Notes under the pieces: generated by a model | Told to the model about the DNA's origin: nothing | What the model saw: only the letters and a program-made list of their open reading frames with translations | The model's database searches: none | Shown: in pieces, positions 61,983-64,000 of the stretch | How the letters are laid out: every line of letters begins with the position of its first letter | How positions within the stretch are numbered: the stretch's first letter is position 1 | Source: JBKHYJ01 sp046565505 | GTDB lineage: Bacteria; Acidobacteriota; Blastocatellia; UBA7656 | Direction of reading: 5' to 3' | Length of the DNA stretch: 64,000 nucleotides | Assembly (NCBI GenBank): GCA_046565505.1 | Contig: JBKHYJ010000104.1 | Span: 1-64,000, forward strand | Made by a program: the position numbers and the translations under genes

Positions 61983-63806
61983 TTGCTTCGCTCAAAGTAT
62001 TCATTCGCGATTGGCGCGGTCTTAATATCGGCGTTGCTGGCGTCGTCGGCCGGCTTCCCCGCGCGCGCGCAGGTGCGGCAGCCGACCGCCGCGCCGGGCT
62101 TCGATTGGAATCTGTTCGCGGACCCGACGGGCGTGCCGGAGTTCGCGACGAGCGCGTACGCGGGGCCGACCGCGATGGCGTTTGATTCGCGCGGGCGGCT
62201 ATTCGTCGGGACGCTTTCGGGGAAGATTCTCATACTGCTCGACAACAACGACGACGGGCGCATGGACCAGGTGAAGACTTTCGCCGCCGGCGTGCCGCAA
62301 CCGCTGGGGCTGGAGTTCCGTCCCAATGGCGACCTCTACGCAACGAGCAACGTCATCAACGGCCCCGGCCGCATAGTCAGACTGCGCGACCTCGACGGCG
62401 ATGACCGCGCGGACGAGCAAACGATCATAGTTGATAACTTGCCGAGCCAGGGGGACCACCAGACGGACCGGCTCAAATTCGGCCCGGATGGCCTGCTCTA
62501 CTTCGGCCAGGGGTCCTCGACCGACAATGGCACAGCCATAGGCGGCCGGCCCGCCGAGGGGCCATTGAACGCCACCATACTCAGGATCGACGTTGATAAC
62601 CCCGCGATCAACGTCATCGCTACGGGGCTTAGAAACCCGTTCGGAATGGCGTTTCACCCTGACAACGGCGCGCTGTTCGCCACGGATGGCGGCTCGGGCG
62701 AAGTGTGCCAATCCGGTAATTGCGGCGAAGACCTGGCGCCGCCCGAAGAGGTCAACTGGGTGGTGCCGGGCGGCAACTATGGGTTCCCGCAGTGCGAAGG
62801 GTCGCCGACGGCCGACAGGCCCGGCTGCGCCGGGGTGCGCCCGCCGCTGATTCAGTACCCGCGGCACCTGACGCCCACTTCGCTCGCCTTCTACACGGGG
62901 CCGCAGGCCGGCGAGTTCAAGAATCAACTGCTTCTCACTCTATACAAGAACTTGCCGAACGCCGAGAACTACGGGGGCGACCTGCGCCGCCTCGTGGTCG
63001 AGGGGAACGCCGCCACGGGCTTCAGGCTCAGGGACGCGGGGTTCATAATGATCTTCGAGCCCATAGACCCGTTCGATGGACCCGTCGAGACGGCAATCGA
63101 TCCGATCAGCGGCGATATTTACGTCGCCCGCATAGACCCCGTGACCCATGCCGACCTCGCCGAGCACCACCACTTCATATACCGCATACACCGCGAGGGC
63201 AGCGACGCCTTGCCTTTCATCGGGCCGGTGCGGCCCTCGGCCGTCAAAGCAGGCTCCGCGACTTTGACGGTCTCCGTGACGGGCCGCCACCTGAAACCGG
63301 GCGCGGTCGTCTTCAACGTCAGCGATAACGCCCCGCTCGCCACGCGACAGGGCGCCAGCATATTCGAGCTTGTGGCCGACCTGCCCGCGAGCGCCATCGC
63401 GAGCGAGCGCACTATCACGCTCGAAGCGCGGAACCCTGATGGCGCGGCGTCAAATCGGCAACCCTTCTTCGTGACGAGAACGGACGTGGGCCCGCCGCCG
63501 GGCGATAAGTCCCCGCACCTCGCGTCGCTGTTCGTCTATAAGAAGAAAAGGAGCAAAGTCGTAGACCCCTTGACCGCCGGGGCGACCCCGAAGAAGCTGA
63601 GGCTCGTGGTGACGGGGTCCGACTTCGACGCGGGCGCGAAATTATTCGTCAACGACGCGGCGCTTGAGCTAGAACGCTCAAGCGTGACGGAGCTGATCGC
63701 GTTCGTCACAAGAGAGATGGTCGCCGCGCCGGGGGAGCTGACGGTCCAGGTGCGCAACTCTACGGGCAAGGTTTCAAACACGCTGAAACTCCTGGTCGCG
63801 CCATAG
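61983..63806 (+). CDS. PQQ-dehydrogenase-like secreted propeller with IPT/TIG domains
   Basis: A 607-residue exported protein with a TTG start and AAGGGGGA 8 bases upstream. Residues 35-410 form a propeller related to the sorbosone/glucose dehydrogenases (PQPLGLEFRPNGDLYATSNV; DHQTDRLKFGPDGLLYFGQG; TGLRNPFGMAFHPDNGALFA). The FANHNGG motif of its neighbour is replaced by DHQTDR, so the His may still be present but the site differs. Two Ig-like IPT/TIG domains follow (about 415-500, 510-607; both end in a strand before FFVTRTD or LKLLVAP). It is probably co-transcribed with the dehydrogenase before it. Confidence 0.82.
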   Translation: MLRSKYSFAIGAVLISALLASSAGFPARAQVRQPTAAPGFDWNLFADPTGVPEFATSAYAGPTAMAFDSRGRLFVGTLSGKILILLDNNDDGRMDQVKTFAAGVPQPLGLEFRPNGDLYATSNVINGPGRIVRLRDLDGDDRADEQTIIVDNLPSQGDHQTDRLKFGPDGLLYFGQGSSTDNGTAIGGRPAEGPLNATILRIDVDNPAINVIATGLRNPFGMAFHPDNGALFATDGGSGEVCQSGNCGEDLAPPEEVNWVVPGGNYGFPQCEGSPTADRPGCAGVRPPLIQYPRHLTPTSLAFYTGPQAGEFKNQLLLTLYKNLPNAENYGGDLRRLVVEGNAATGFRLRDAGFIMIFEPIDPFDGPVETAIDPISGDIYVARIDPVTHADLAEHHHFIYRIHREGSDALPFIGPVRPSAVKAGSATLTVSVTGRHLKPGAVVFNVSDNAPLATRQGASIFELVADLPASAIASERTITLEARNPDGAASNRQPFFVTRTDVGPPPGDKSPHLASLFVYKKKRSKVVDPLTAGATPKKLRLVVTGSDFDAGAKLFVNDAALELERSSVTELIAFVTREMVAAPGELTVQVRNSTGKVSNTLKLLVAP

Positions 63807-63828
63807 AGTGAAGTTTAATAGAGATGAA

Positions 63829-63872
63829 CGCGCGAGGCCCGGGGAGGGAAAGTTCTCCCCGGGCCTCGCGCG
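63829..63872. terminator. Strong bidirectional terminator
   Basis: A perfect 18-bp stem pairs CGCGCGAGGCCCGGGGAG (63829-63846) with its complement at 63855-63872 around an 8-base loop. It lies between the convergent dehydrogenase-like and acetyltransferase genes. Confidence 0.75.
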
Positions 63873-63886
63873 TGTTCGCTGCTAAT

Positions 63887-64000
63887 CTATTTCCTCTCGC
63901 GGTAGAAGACGGGGAAGGTGTGAATCGTGCGAAAGCCGCAGGATTCGTAGAGGTGAAGCGCGCCAACGTTCGCGCTTGTCACGGCGAGCGATGCGTGGGT
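63887..64000 (-). CDS. GNAT-family acetyltransferase, 3' end only
   Basis: The last 37 residues of a gene that continues past the window. In the reverse strand the frame reads LAVTSANVGALHLYESCGF and ends in TFPVFYRERK before TAG. This is the typical last part of the GNAT fold: the Asn-x-x-A-x-x-L-Y-x-x-x-G-F motif that helps bind acetyl-CoA. The substrate cannot be judged. Confidence 0.75.
   Translation of the reverse strand, partial: THASLAVTSANVGALHLYESCGFRTIHTFPVFYRERK

Noticed and set aside
1..64000. tRNA, rRNA, phage or insertion sequence genes
   Set aside because: No cloverleaf, rRNA-like sequence, transposase or integrase motif was recognised by reading both strands; a dedicated scan could still find a tRNA.

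Overview
The window is a 64 kb stretch of GC-rich bacterial chromosome. It most resembles a member of the Acidobacteriota, probably class Blastocatellia. The reasons are several: a lipoprotein with an Asn-Ala/Asn-Thr linker, a carboxypeptidase-regulatory-domain TonB receptor, a giant Asp-box (sortilin/BNR-like) secreted protein, paired ECF sigma/anti-sigma genes with a TPR anti-sigma, a VWA/BatA gene pair, and frequent ATA codons despite high GC. No rRNA, tRNA, CRISPR, phage or transposase gene was recognised. The taxonomic call is an inference from gene style.

Layout. Positions 1-6.1 kb are housekeeping and envelope genes: a CPBP-like membrane protein, radA, a DUF2127 protein, an AsmA-like protein and a LolA/DUF-type lipoprotein. 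From 6.1 to 20.2 kb everything is on the + strand. It starts with a GH37 trehalase and a sugar-binding lipoprotein and ends with two MalF/MalG-type permeases and a MalK-type ATPase, which together make a complete sugar importer. Lying between the binding protein and the permeases is an 8 kb sensory island: a CarH-like cobalamin-binding module without a DNA-binding domain, a PAS-type histidine kinase coupled to it by an ATGA overlap, KaiB, KaiC, a PAS-GAF histidine kinase, and a hybrid protein whose N-terminus is an ethylene-receptor copper domain. No KaiA is present. This is the most unusual part of the window: a non-cyanobacterial KaiBC timer beside a B12 sensor and an ethylene-receptor-like sensor, inside a disaccharide-uptake locus.

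20.3-29.7 kb holds catabolic and secreted enzymes (sialidase-like protein, Gfo/Idh/MocA oxidoreductase, thiolase, acyl-CoA dehydrogenase, S9 peptidase) and an ECF sigma/zinc anti-sigma pair. 29.7-36.1 kb holds an ABC-2 exporter, a LamG-like secreted protein, a TonB receptor gene broken by one stop and one frameshift, and a likely frameshifted relic of a second TonB receptor. 36-48 kb has a GT39-type glycosyltransferase, the Asp-box protein, MsrB, YajQ, an Ogt-type methyltransferase, a lone receiver protein divergent from a Crp/Fnr regulator, a secreted NTF2-like protein, an M19 dipeptidase and a diiron ferritin-like protein. 48-64 kb has a CBM48 fragment, a DUF1440 protein, a DUF2231-Rieske fusion, a second sigma/anti-sigma pair with TPRs, an AidB-like acyl-CoA dehydrogenase, two large VWA membrane proteins, a PAP2 phosphatase, two PQQ-type sugar dehydrogenases, and the 3' end of a GNAT acetyltransferase that runs off the window.

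Three copies of a 140-170 bp intergenic element (near 5.0, 15.4 and 57.0 kb) are present. Each joins an AT-rich GATTTTGGATT tract to a conserved GC-rich end, and each abuts a gene end or start.
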